Part shown: positions 7,508 to 16,400 of the stretch, one piece after another
Layout of the letters: each line of letters begins with the position of its first letter
Numbering within the stretch: position 1 is the stretch's first letter
From: Victivallales bacterium
GTDB lineage: Bacteria > Verrucomicrobiota > Lentisphaeria > Oligosphaerales > Lenti-02
Assembly (NCBI GenBank): GCA_018648945.1
Contig: JABGQJ010000031.1
Coordinates: 1-22,859 of the forward strand
Length of the DNA stretch: 22,859 bases
Reading direction: 5' to 3'
Notes under the pieces: model-generated
Seen by the model: only the letters and a program-made list of their open reading frames with translations
What the model was told of the DNA's origin: nothing
Database searches by the model: none
Position numbers and translations under genes: made by a program

Positions 7508-9382
7508 CTACTCCTGCACACGCGCCCAGACGGGGCTGGACCAGGCGGTGTTGCCGTCCTTCTGGACCACGCGAACGTAGGTGAAACCACCGTCCCGAGC
7601 GGGGCTGGTGTCGGTGTACTCGAAGAACGCCTCGTCGCCGCTCAACTCGTGTCGGACGAGAGTTTCGTTGTTCTTGACGATGCGGAGATAGTCCAGCTCG
7701 TCCGTGCCAATGACGTGCACACGAATGCGGCGGGGCTGACTTGGGGATTCGAGGAGCGTGTCGCTTCCCATCATGGCCCCGTTGACGTCGAACTCGAGGA
7801 TCATGCGTTCGCCGGTGGTGGCGTAGCAGCGGCGTTCGCGCAGCGCATCGAAGATGCCTTCGCGGGTGAGTTCGGGCGCGTAGACGCAGGCGAACCCGCT
7901 CTTGGCATCGACACACCATTGACGGTCGGCAGGATAGCTGCGACCGGGCGTTCCCGAATGGCTGTCGCCCGAGCCGATGAAGCCGAAGCGCAGGCCTTGG
8001 TCGAGAGCGCGGAACAGCCCCGCTCCCGGTTTGATGGACTTGTGCCACAGAGGATCACGCTCCTCCACGCCCGAGCCCCAGCAAGAGTAGGCCTCGGCGA
8101 TGGGTTCCAGGACTGGGTCGTGGAATCGCCACTCGGTCCACACCTTCGTGTGGTGGGGGATGATGATCACGTCCTGCCCCCGGAAGTAGGCGAAGAGGCC
8201 TTCGGGATCGTTGCGGGGGAGAGCGTTGAGCACGGGTTCGATAGCGGCATCGCGGTAGATCACATTGCGGTGGCCCAATGTCGCGCCGTATTCGAAGCCT
8301 TTCAGCGTGACGAAGCGGCCCGGCTCATGGAAGTCCCTGGCTGCCTCCTGGGTCTCCAGCCATCCATCAGGCTTGAAGCAGCCCGCAGAGTCGGTGATAC
8401 CCATGAAATCGAGGGCGGCCACATCACGTCCGTAGGCATATCCCTCGGCGGGCGTGCCAAGCGAATCGCTGTGGTACTTGCTCTGGCAGTGCAGATCGCC
8501 GAAGTAGAGATTCAGGGGCTGATTGGTGCACCAGACGGGGTTGCTGACGGAACGCGTGCCCGTGCCGTCGGCCGGTTCGACGAGGATCTGGCGCCGTCCC
8601 TCCGCCAGGATGCGAACGTTTGGCACGTCCGTCCGGCGACCGGCTTCTGCCGCGAGTGGCACCGTGCCGGGAAGTGCGACCCCATGCTGGTCACTGCTCA
8701 CACGCAGATCGCCCTCGAAAGGCTCGGCTGGGGCGTTGCGAAACGCATCCATGCCGCTGATCCGGACGGCAAATGGCTCACCGGGGCGGACGATGGCGGG
8801 GGCAACCACATTGAACTGCGTGGTCGGCCCGGCCATCACGTGCAGCTCGCGCAGAGCATCGCTCGGGATCTCGACGAAATCCCGTGAGCCAGTCACATCC
8901 ACGTAGGCCCGGAAATGGTCCTTGGCCGTTGGTGCGACGCGTTGGACGCGTGCCCTGTCTTCCCCCCAGGCCGGGTCTCCGTAGAGGATGGTGATCGTGT
9001 CGCCCTTGACCAGATCTCCTGCCATGACCGTGGCAATGATATGCCTGGCCCACCCCCCCGCGAGTTTGGGCGTTACTGCACACTCCTGGGCGGCAAGATC
9101 GATCCAGGCTTCGGGGTTGGCGGAGGCCAGGGACACATCGAGATTGCGGGGGGCGTAGCTGCAGTAGCCGTTGTCGTACCCACCGCGTTCGTGGCCTCCC
9201 TCAAAGTACCTGTGCATGGGAGCGACCGGCATCTCCCAGTCATCGTTGGGCGTGCTGATGCGAAGGCTGCCGCCCTCGCGCATGCCGCAGTTACCGACCG
9301 TATACACGAAGGTGAACGTGTGTCTGCTCCCCGCTTGCAGGACACCCGTTGGTGACAGAGTGATGGTGCCGTGTGCGTCCAT
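7508..9382 (-). CDS. DUF3604 family protein, PHP-like metallophosphoesterase fold
   Basis: 624 residues with no signal peptide. Residues 1-285 are beta-rich and unassigned. From about 292 the DUF3604 core appears: LYFGDLHCQSKYHSD (His298, His304), DVAALDFMGITDSAG, IIIPHHTK near 410, a CWGSGVEE motif, and GFIGSGDSHSGTPG (His475). These resemble metal-ligand positions of PHP phosphoesterases, but the usual TDH is TDS here. A C-terminal beta domain closes the protein. AGGAG lies 11 bases before the ATG. It is convergent with the glmM operon (58-base gap) and downstream of the SLATT-like gene on the same strand (165-base gap). Substrate is unknown; DUF3604 proteins are often encoded beside sulfatases and glycosidases in marine PVC bacteria. 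Confidence 0.85.
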   Translation of the reverse strand: MDAHGTITLSPTGVLQAGSRHTFTFVYTVGNCGMREGGSLRISTPNDDWEMPVAPMHRYFEGGHERGGYDNGYCSYAPRNLDVSLASANPEAWIDLAAQECAVTPKLAGGWARHIIATVMAGDLVKGDTITILYGDPAWGEDRARVQRVAPTAKDHFRAYVDVTGSRDFVEIPSDALRELHVMAGPTTQFNVVAPAIVRPGEPFAVRISGMDAFRNAPAEPFEGDLRVSSDQHGVALPGTVPLAAEAGRRTDVPNVRILAEGRRQILVEPADGTGTRSVSNPVWCTNQPLNLYFGDLHCQSKYHSDSLGTPAEGYAYGRDVAALDFMGITDSAGCFKPDGWLETQEAARDFHEPGRFVTLKGFEYGATLGHRNVIYRDAAIEPVLNALPRNDPEGLFAYFRGQDVIIIPHHTKVWTEWRFHDPVLEPIAEAYSCWGSGVEERDPLWHKSIKPGAGLFRALDQGLRFGFIGSGDSHSGTPGRSYPADRQWCVDAKSGFACVYAPELTREGIFDALRERRCYATTGERMILEFDVNGAMMGSDTLLESPSQPRRIRVHVIGTDELDYLRIVKNNETLVRHELSGDEAFFEYTDTSPARDGGFTYVRVVQKDGNTAWSSPVWARVQE

Positions 9383-9547
9383 ACGTGCGTTTTCTCCTGG
9401 TGCTCATATTTGGGGCAGCCACATAGGATAACTCGCAGTTGCCCGCCATGCACGCGCCGCCGAGGTCCGCATGTGTCACCTGAGCCGACTGCCTTCCTGC
9501 CGCCCTATCGTTCTGGGAATGTGAGCTGGCATCGTTGCGATGGCACG

Positions 9548-10414
9548 CTACGGCACGATGACTTCCACCCGGGCGACGCCGCCTTGCGGCACCACCGCGA
9601 TTCTCTGGACGGTCTGCGGCGGTGTCGTGTCTGTCGTTACCTTCACTTCGTGCTGACCGGGTTCGACGTGGAGCTTCGACCAGACTGTGCCGCTGAATAC
9701 TTCCGCATCACCGGCATCCAGAGACATCTTGACTGGCTTGGGTGCCGCACTGTGAACGAGCGTCACCTCAATGCTGCCGCCGGCCTGTGATTTTCCCATT
9801 GCCTCGACCGCCTTCTCAGCCGATTCGCGCTGTGACTTGATCAGGTCGTTAAGCACGGCCAGCCCGCTATTGAACTCGGCACACCATTTGCTGGTTTCAT
9901 CGCTCTGTCGGCTGGAGAGCTCATTCTGTAGCTTCTTGGCCAGCTGAAAGAGGGCCTGTTTGTCGCTGTCGTTGAGCGGCTCTGTCTTCCTCAGAAAGTA
10001 GTCTGCCCAGTCCAACTCGAACTGCCGGGTCGCGGCCTCCATCGCCGTAACGGTTGTCATGTACCGCAACCATCCACTTGACCAACCGAAGATCTTGTCG
10101 GCGCCCTGCAGCAAGCCAGCAGCAGCGAGCGACGCAACTCCGACCTGCGTACACAGGAGAGTGTCTATGTCCTCAGCGCAGGTTGCGGCAAGGAGCGGCA
10201 GCACGACGCCAAGCACGAGCAGGGAGAAGCTCAGCATGCGAATGCGCCAGGACCACTTCCGCTTCGACTCGATGCTATCCCAATACCACTTGCACGCCTT
10301 CTTCGAGTGCGCACTGGCGCGGCGGTAGATTTCCGGTATCGCTTCCTCAGGCTTGTTGTTGGCGTACGCATCCCAAGCACCAGAACTCTCGACGGTAATG
10401 TTCCCCTTCGACAT
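9548..10414 (-). CDS. SLATT-like two-TM protein with beta-rich PEGA-like C-terminus
   Basis: 288 residues from the ATG at 10414, chosen because GGGAG lies 9 bases upstream; in-frame ATGs at 10519 and 10534 would add 35-40 residues. Residues 37-60 are basic and Trp-rich (ACKWYWDSIESKRKWSWRIR), followed by a TM helix (60-78), a short loop, a second TM helix (88-106), then the segment DKIFGWSSGWLRYMTT and an acidic amphipathic helix FELDWADYF. This order matches SLATT domains, predicted two-TM pore-forming effectors known from nucleotide-signalling conflict systems. Residues 145-208 are helical. Residues 213-288 look like a PEGA-type beta-sandwich (HVEPGQHEVKV). No SMODS or SLOG partner is nearby. 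Codon use includes many A/T-ending codons, unlike the neighbours, which hints at transfer. The SLATT call is by pattern, moderately sure. Confidence 0.6.
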   Translation of the reverse strand: MSKGNITVESSGAWDAYANNKPEEAIPEIYRRASAHSKKACKWYWDSIESKRKWSWRIRMLSFSLLVLGVVLPLLAATCAEDIDTLLCTQVGVASLAAAGLLQGADKIFGWSSGWLRYMTTVTAMEAATRQFELDWADYFLRKTEPLNDSDKQALFQLAKKLQNELSSRQSDETSKWCAEFNSGLAVLNDLIKSQRESAEKAVEAMGKSQAGGSIEVTLVHSAAPKPVKMSLDAGDAEVFSGTVWSKLHVEPGQHEVKVTTDTTPPQTVQRIAVVPQGGVARVEVIVP

Positions 10415-10690
10415 GACCTGGGTCTCCCAGTTTGGCCCGAGTTCGTCGGGACATTTCACCTGGAATCGCTTCCCGAACAAGTGGCCTGCAGTTTGTCGAT
10501 ATCCTTCCGGGGGAGTCATTTCCCCGGCAACCATGAGCAACGTACACCCGGCCGGAGGGATGCCAAGCAGGACGGGGAATGCCTCCTCTCTCCTGCCCGC
10601 TGCGCTTGCGGAGTCCAGATCCCCCGCCTGCTGTTTCCTGCATCCCATCGTCGTACTGACCAGGAGGCGGAACTGTGGCAGAAATCCCGC

Positions 10691-10726
10691 CCCTCCCCCC
10701 TCCCACGCCGGGATTGGGGGGAAGGG
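10691..10726. repeat. C-run/G-run imperfect hairpin
   Basis: CCC T CCCCCC TCCC, a five-base loop ACGCC, then GGGA TT GGGGGG AA GGG. The stem has 13 G-C/A-T pairs interrupted by two small bulges. No T-tract follows on either strand, so it is not a clear intrinsic terminator. It looks like one of the dispersed intergenic palindromes of this genome. Confidence 0.45.
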
Positions 10727-10818
10727 AAGATCGGCGCACCCGGTGCGTCTCCCACATTCTCGGAGAGTGCCGACGAACTGACCTGCGCCCGGGGTCGCTC
10801 CGGGGGCTTGTTCACGTT

Positions 10819-10859
10819 GCGCAACGGCGGTATCGTGTGAGCCTGCCGCGCCGTTGCGC
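10819..10859. promoter_or_regulatory. 11-bp perfect inverted repeat upstream of the URO-D-like gene
   Basis: GCGCAACGGCG at 10819-10829 is repeated in inverse at 10849-10859 with 19 bases between. The left arm also sits in the 10-bp palindrome GTTGCGCAAC (10816-10825). It ends 38 bases before the start of the next gene, a suitable place for an operator or an mRNA leader hairpin. The function is inferred from position only. Confidence 0.4.
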
Positions 10860-10897
10860 GAACCTTCGCTTCCATACCTGCTACGGGACTTGCCGCC

Positions 10898-12088
10898 ATG
10901 AGTGTTCACGTGACCGAAGACCAACTCCGCCGCGCCGAAGAAGTGGTGGCCGAAACCCAGGCGAATGACGGGCTCGCACCAGTCGATCTGGAACGCTTCT
11001 GGGAGGATCAGGCCAGGGCTCGCAAGAACGTCTGGGCGGAGGACTGCCCGCAGCTTCCCCTTGGCATCGGCATGTCCAGCGAATGCGTCTGGGCCGAACT
11101 GGGGGTCGAGGAGGATTGGTACCGCATGACCCATGACGGCGCGTTCCGGGCCGAACTGAACCAGCGGTACAACGAATTGTCGGAGAAGATCGTCGGGCGC
11201 CGGCTGCTGAACGAGAACAAGCCCAGTGGTGCGCCCGGCTGGCCCGGAGTGAAGGCGCTGCACGATATCTTCGAGGCCAAGAACGAGTGGCATGACTGGT
11301 CCTACTGGTTGAAGCAGTCCGCCGACACCCCCGACGAACTGGCCGGCCTGCTGGATCGGGTCGAGGCCCGTGTTGAGAACCTGCGGGAGTTCCTGCTGCC
11401 GCCCGAATGGGATGAACGCAAGGGTGACCTTCTGGCGGCGGGAAGCAAGCCGCCGCGCTACCGGGGCCAGCGGGGCCCCATCACTTTCGCCTGTAGTGTG
11501 TTTGGTCCCGAGAACCTGATTTTCCTGATCATGGACCAGCCCGAGCTTGCGGGCCGCTTCCGGGATCTGATCCTGAAGGCCATGCTCGAACGCGCTCGCA
11601 TCCTTGACGAGGAGGGCGGTTACACCCCCGAGACCGCCCCCCATGGCTGGGGCTGGGCCGACGACAATTGCTGCCTGCTGAATCTGGGGATGTACGAGTT
11701 CTTCGGATTGCCGATTTTGCAGGGGATCTTCGACCGTTACTGCCCCGATCCCAAGGACAGCCGCTTCCAGCACTCGGACTCCGACATGGGGCACCTATTG
11801 CCCGCGTTTGCCAAAGTGAAGCTCAACGGCACCAACTTTGGGCCAAACGTGATGGCCGACGAGATCCGCGCCCACTTGCCCGATGCCGTGATCAACGGTC
11901 AGTTGGCGCCCTTCACCTTCAGTCGGCACGAGGAAGTGAACATGGTCGCCGAGACCATCCGCGACTTCGAGTATTCCCGGGAGCACAAGGGCGTGGTCTT
12001 CTCCACGGCCGGCTCCATCAACAATGGCAGTCGTCTGACCGGCCTGCGCCTGATCATGAGCGCCATCCAGCGCTACTGCCGGTACTAG
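10898..12088 (+). CDS. Uroporphyrinogen decarboxylase superfamily (URO-D/MtaA/CmuA-like) protein
   Basis: 396 residues, near the size of URO-D-family methyltransferases. The C-terminal half carries the family layout: GRFRDLILKAMLERARILDEEG, GWADDNCCLLNLGMYEFFGLP, QHSDSDMGHLLPAFAKVKLNG and the closing GVVFSTAGSINNGSRLTGL. This superfamily covers haem decarboxylases and corrinoid-dependent methyltransferases; in PVC genomes many copies have no known role. The His-x-Cys zinc site typical of MtaA-type enzymes reads HSDSD here, so a zinc-thiol mechanism is doubtful. It is unlikely to be the housekeeping HemE. The start is the first ATG of the conserved frame; only a weak GGGA lies upstream. It is divergent from the SLATT-like gene and codirectional with rodA 170 bases downstream. 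Substrate is unknown. Confidence 0.75.
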   Translation: MSVHVTEDQLRRAEEVVAETQANDGLAPVDLERFWEDQARARKNVWAEDCPQLPLGIGMSSECVWAELGVEEDWYRMTHDGAFRAELNQRYNELSEKIVGRRLLNENKPSGAPGWPGVKALHDIFEAKNEWHDWSYWLKQSADTPDELAGLLDRVEARVENLREFLLPPEWDERKGDLLAAGSKPPRYRGQRGPITFACSVFGPENLIFLIMDQPELAGRFRDLILKAMLERARILDEEGGYTPETAPHGWGWADDNCCLLNLGMYEFFGLPILQGIFDRYCPDPKDSRFQHSDSDMGHLLPAFAKVKLNGTNFGPNVMADEIRAHLPDAVINGQLAPFTFSRHEEVNMVAETIRDFEYSREHKGVVFSTAGSINNGSRLTGLRLIMSAIQRYCRY

Positions 12089-12098
12089 ATTCGAGTGG

Positions 12099-12229
12099 TG
12101 GAATAGTGGAACAGTGGGCGGAGAGATGCCTCTCCAATTCGCCCGATCCCCCTTCCCATCATTCCATCACCCCGCAATTGCGGGGCAAGTTCCACCCCCG
12201 TCCCGCCTCGCGGGAATTCCACCATTCCA
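12099..12229. repeat. 131-bp palindrome-rich intergenic element with 13-bp imperfect terminal inverted repeats
   Basis: TGGAATAGTGGAA (12099-12111) is inverted at 12217-12229 with one mismatch. Inside are a perfect 16-bp palindrome CCCCGCAATTGCGGGG (12170-12185) and CCCGC-CTC-GCGGG (12202-12214), each followed by a similar TTCCACC-type sequence. It encodes nothing recognisable. It could be a miniature non-autonomous element or a REP-like repeat. The palindromes may also attenuate transcription between the URO-D-like gene and rodA. Confidence 0.5.
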
Positions 12230-12258
12230 TCCGAACAGCTGACTGAAGCAGGAGAAAC

Positions 12259-13488
12259 ATGGGGCGTCGCCGCGCCAAACGCGTGCCGTGGTACCGCTGG
12301 GTCCTGGCCACCTTGCTCAAGGTGGATCTTCCCATGCTCGTGCTCACCCTCGTCTTGATGACCACGGGCTTCCTCTTTGTGTTCGGGGTCAGCCACGAGG
12401 TGGGCGGGCGCTTTGCCAACCAGTGGCGCAGCCATATCATGTGGATGGTCCTTGGGAGTATGGCCGGGGTGGGGGTGGCGCTGATCGACTACCGCTGGCT
12501 GGCGCGGTATTCCTGGGTGGTCTATCTGGGCGGGTTGGGGCTGCTGCTGCTCGTGTTCACCCCGATGGGCGTCACGCTGAACACCGCCCGCAGCTGGATT
12601 CGGCTTGGGGGACGGCAACTACAGCCCGCCGAGCTGGCCAAGCCGGCGGTTCTTCTCTTTACCGCCTGGATTGCGGCGGGACCGCTGGTGAAAGACTCGC
12701 GCCTGCCGCCGTTCATCCCCGTCTTCATCGCCATTGCGCCGGCGGTGGGCCTGGTCCTCATGCAGCCCGACTATGGGACGGCCATGGTGTTCTTCCCGTT
12801 CGCCCTGGCCATCGCCTTTGCCGCCGGGCTTCGCTGGCGTTGGCTTGTGCTTGGCGTGACCATCCTGCTGGTGGCGGTTCCCCTTACGTATCGTCGGCTC
12901 AAACCCTACCAGAAGGACCGGCTCAAGGTGTTCATGGACCAGCCGGTCCGGGCAGGCGTAGCCGCCGTGTCGCCACTCGTGCCGGAACAGACGCAGGTGC
13001 GCTTGACCGAAGCGAGCGACAAGTTCCTCGAGCGATCCAAGGACGCGATCCACACGGATTGGAATGCCCACCAGAGCCTGCTCGCCGTCGGCAGCGGTGG
13101 CTGGTTCGGCAAGGGCTATATGAAGGGCACCCAGCATGTGCTGGGTTTCCTGCCCCAGACCGTGGCTAGCTCCGACTTCGTCTTCTCGGTCATCGCCGAG
13201 GAGACCGGCTTCGTGGGCACGGCTACCATCGTGTGCGTGTTCATCGCCCTGATCCTCTGCTGCCTGCGTACCGCCTTGCTCGCCAAGGACACTCTGGGGC
13301 GCTACATCGGCGTTGGCGCGGCGCTGATCATCTTCACCCACGTATTCATCAATGTGGGGATGACGATCCAGGCCGCCCCCATCATCGGCATCCCCTTGCC
13401 GTTCATCAGCCACGGTGGGTCATTCATGATTGGCACCCTCGTCCTGATGGGGCTCGTGCAGAGCGTCCACATTCGGACGCGGGAATAG
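12259..13488 (+). CDS. rodA: RodA-type SEDS peptidoglycan glycosyltransferase
   Basis: 409 residues and about 10 hydrophobic helices in the inner membrane. SEDS proteins polymerise lipid II into glycan strands; RodA does this for lateral wall growth with a class B PBP. Signature stretches are ARSWIRLGGRQLQPAELAK, QPDYGTAMVF, the large loop with NAHQSLLAVGSGGWFGKGY, LPQTVASSDFVFSVIAEE, and INVGMTIQAAPIIGIPLPF followed by SHGGS. The ending VQSVHIRTRE is more like RodA than FtsW. The loop before NAHQS (about residues 220-265) is somewhat long. AGGAG lies 4 bases before the ATG. No mreBCD or PBP2 gene is next to it. Its stop is separated by one base from the stop of the convergent propeller gene, so there is no room for a terminator between them. 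Confidence 0.92.
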   Translation: MGRRRAKRVPWYRWVLATLLKVDLPMLVLTLVLMTTGFLFVFGVSHEVGGRFANQWRSHIMWMVLGSMAGVGVALIDYRWLARYSWVVYLGGLGLLLLVFTPMGVTLNTARSWIRLGGRQLQPAELAKPAVLLFTAWIAAGPLVKDSRLPPFIPVFIAIAPAVGLVLMQPDYGTAMVFFPFALAIAFAAGLRWRWLVLGVTILLVAVPLTYRRLKPYQKDRLKVFMDQPVRAGVAAVSPLVPEQTQVRLTEASDKFLERSKDAIHTDWNAHQSLLAVGSGGWFGKGYMKGTQHVLGFLPQTVASSDFVFSVIAEETGFVGTATIVCVFIALILCCLRTALLAKDTLGRYIGVGAALIIFTHVFINVGMTIQAAPIIGIPLPFISHGGSFMIGTLVLMGLVQSVHIRTRE

Positions 13489-13489
13489 G

Positions 13490-16400
13490 CTAGATTCCCT
13501 TCAAGCACATGACGGTGCCGTTGCGGAGCGTGAGATAGAGGCGGTTCTGGCTGGCGATGAGGCCGTCCCAGACGGGAATGGCGGGGAGATGCAGGGCGGA
13601 GACCTTCTCTCCGGTTTCGGCGGAGAGCGTCAGCAGTTCGGCGCCCTTGCGTCCCTCGTAGGTAGCGAGGGGATCGGCGGGATCGATGACATCGGGCAGG
13701 CCGGCGACGAAGAGCCGCCGCTTGGCTGCGCTCTGCCGCGAACCGGCAAGGACCATGGCACTCACCCGAACCGGCACACGGGCATGCCAATCGTAGCGCT
13801 CGAAGGGAATCCGGTTGAGCATCTTCTCCTTCCGGGCCGCCGGCGGAACCGGTGGCGCGGCCTTGCTCACGTTCTGGCGGAAGAGCACATAGCCATCGCC
13901 TTGGTTGAAGACCGAGCAATTCCAGGAGATGCCGGAGTAGACGCGCAGACCGAACACCTGCGAGCCGTCCACCACCAGCAACTGGCTGCGGTCGATCCGT
14001 TTGCCGTAGCGCCAGGTGGTGCGGTTGAACATGGTGTCGTCCAGGAAGCCCGATCCTGCCATCAGATGGGTGTCGCTCTTGAGGCCCCAGCTGAGCAGGT
14101 TCGGGGTGATGGGGTCGGTCAGGTCATGGCTCAGCCGCACGTGCCGCATATACAAGGCGTCCGCATCACCGACGAGGATGTCAGGTAGCGCCCCGGGCAT
14201 CCGCCCGGCGCTTTTGGCGACGGCGGGGTCGTTGGGGTCGGGCCCCACGATGGTCGTGCGGTAGCGCACCATGCCCGAACCGATGTCGAGCCCGTGCACG
14301 GTCATGCCTCCGTCCAGGAAGGAGGAGCGTCCGGCGGCGAAGTAGACCACGCCGTTTCGCACCAGCACGCTGCCGTGGATCGGCCACGCGGATTCCACTT
14401 GGCCATGGGAACCCACCAGCCGTTCCTCGGGCGCACCCCGAAAACGCCAGACCAGCGTTCCGTCCACCGCACTCACACAGTAGCAGTACCCATCGCGGCT
14501 GCCGAAGAGCACGAGGCCATCCGCCACGGTTGGCGGGGAATCCACCCGCCCGCCTGCCACGAAGCTCCAGCGCGTGTCTCCATTGGCCGCATCGAGGCAA
14601 TGCACCGTGTGCTCGTCCACGCCCACCACGAACAGACTGCCATTTGCCGTCACTGGCGTGCTCAGTGTCTTGCCCAGTTCCCGCTGCCACGCGACGCGCA
14701 GCTTGGCAGGGACGACCGTCGCGGATGCACCCCTGCGGCCAGCATCGTGCCGGTAGGTCGGCCAATCCTGCGGCGAAGCGGGGGAATCGGCAGGGATGTA
14801 GTTCAACCCATAGGCCGGGCCGGTCTGCAGCTGGGGGGGAGCGGGGGGCTTGGACGGGGCGCCCTTCCCCGCGGCCAATGCTTGGAGCCCCCCGATCTGG
14901 GTGCCTGGGTAGCAGGCGCAGGCATGGGGCGGCGCGTAGATCAGGCCATTGCAGGGGAGGATTCCCGACCGACACGCGCCGCGTACCCACTGGTTCTGGA
15001 TGGTCGGCTCTTGCTTGCCGAGGGCCGTGAATTCAATGCCGCGCTTGTTGAAGAGCAGGTAGTTCTCCGTCGCCTTGCCCTTGTAGCAGCGCACATGATG
15101 CCCGGGCGTAAAGGCCCCGGCCAACGGGTAACGTGTTTTCACTTCGCCGGTGGCCAGATCTAGCCCGAGTAGATGGCCCGTGCCCGGTGCCTTGTTCCAC
15201 TCCAGCTTCTCCGCCAAGCCCCAGACCTGCCCCTGCGCCACGTAGAGATCCACTGGCAGATAGAAGAAGCTGAAATTGGGCAGGCAATCACCCTTGGCAG
15301 CCCAGACCTGCTTCCCGTCGGCAACCTTGAGCGCAACGAGCCGGATCGTCTTGGACGACCTGCTGTAGTTGGTATCCCCTCGGTCCGTGGCGGCCAGGAC
15401 CAGTTGGTCGGTAATGACCAGCGTCCGAGCGGGGAAAGGGACCTTCCAGAGCTCGCGCCCCGTCGCCAATTCCAGGCAGACGACGCTCTTCTCCTCCACG
15501 AAAAACGCCTTGCCGCCATGCAACGCAAGGGTCAACGGCGTGCACGAGCGTTCGTGCCGCCAGAGGGTCTTGCCCGACTCCGCGTCCACCGCCATCACTG
15601 CTTCGCTGCCCGGCGTCGGGCCCGTAAAGCCACGTCGGAACCGCTTGCGGTCCCGGCCAACTTGGAGCCCTCCGTTCGCCTGTTCCTTGCGGATCACGAG
15701 GCCGAGAGTCTTGCCATCGCAGACAACTTCGCTGGTGCACTCGGTGCCCGCGTATTCGCGGAAGGTCTTGCCCGTGGCCGCATGCAGGGCCGTCACCGGT
15801 GCTTTCAGCCCGAGCGTCGCGTACACCCGGTCGTCCACCGCCACCAACCGACGATTGGAATGGACCGGGATGTGACCCCAGATGACCGTGGTGGAATACC
15901 ATGGGTCCATGGGGCGCTGCCAGAGCAGGACGCCGTTGAAGGCGTCCCGCGCCACCAGCGCATACCGTTCCGGCAACCGCTTGTCAATCACGCAGACTGG
16001 CCCGTATTCCAGAGCATAGAACAGCCGGCCCTTGGCGGAAACCGGGGCGAAGATGCTGGGCGTCACGTCGTGATCCCGGGTCCACATGGGCCCGGCCACC
16101 CACTGCACGCGTTCCGGCGGGCCGATGACCGTATCGTTGGCCACCGCGTTGTTGTCCGCGCCGTGCATGAAGTGGGTCCACTCGTCGATCTCCTCCGGCC
16201 ACGGCTGGTCGATCCGCTGCCATTTCCCACCGCGCTTCACCAGAGCCACGCCGCGCGGGGCCAGCACGCGCCGGACCTCGCCCATGGAAACCGCCCCCAG
16301 TTCCTCCGCGAGCAGCAGGTTCACCAGGCCATCCGCGTAGGGCAATCGCCCCCCGCGCAACCGATGCACGCTGATCGGGCCATACACCCCTGCCGCCCTC

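Larger units (their letters stand above)
10415..10897. other. Intergenic region with inverted repeats, no supported gene
   Basis: About 480 bases between the divergent SLATT-like and URO-D-like genes. Open frames here have low-complexity Pro/Arg/Ser translations and no family resemblance. The first 120 bases could be an N-terminal extension of the SLATT-like protein. The rest holds a C-run/G-run imperfect hairpin and an 11-bp inverted repeat, listed separately. Confidence 0.5.

Noticed and set aside
7205..8887. 560-codon plus-strand open frame
   Set aside because: A shadow of the DUF3604 gene in high-GC DNA, with no family resemblance.
9527..9545. Hairpin just after the SLATT-like stop as a terminator
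   Set aside because: An 8-bp stem with one mismatch and no T-tract on the minus strand; too weak to call.
10535..11794. Long minus-strand extension of the SLATT-like frame
   Set aside because: It runs antisense through the URO-D-like gene and has low-complexity composition; the ribosome site at 10424-10428 supports the internal start.
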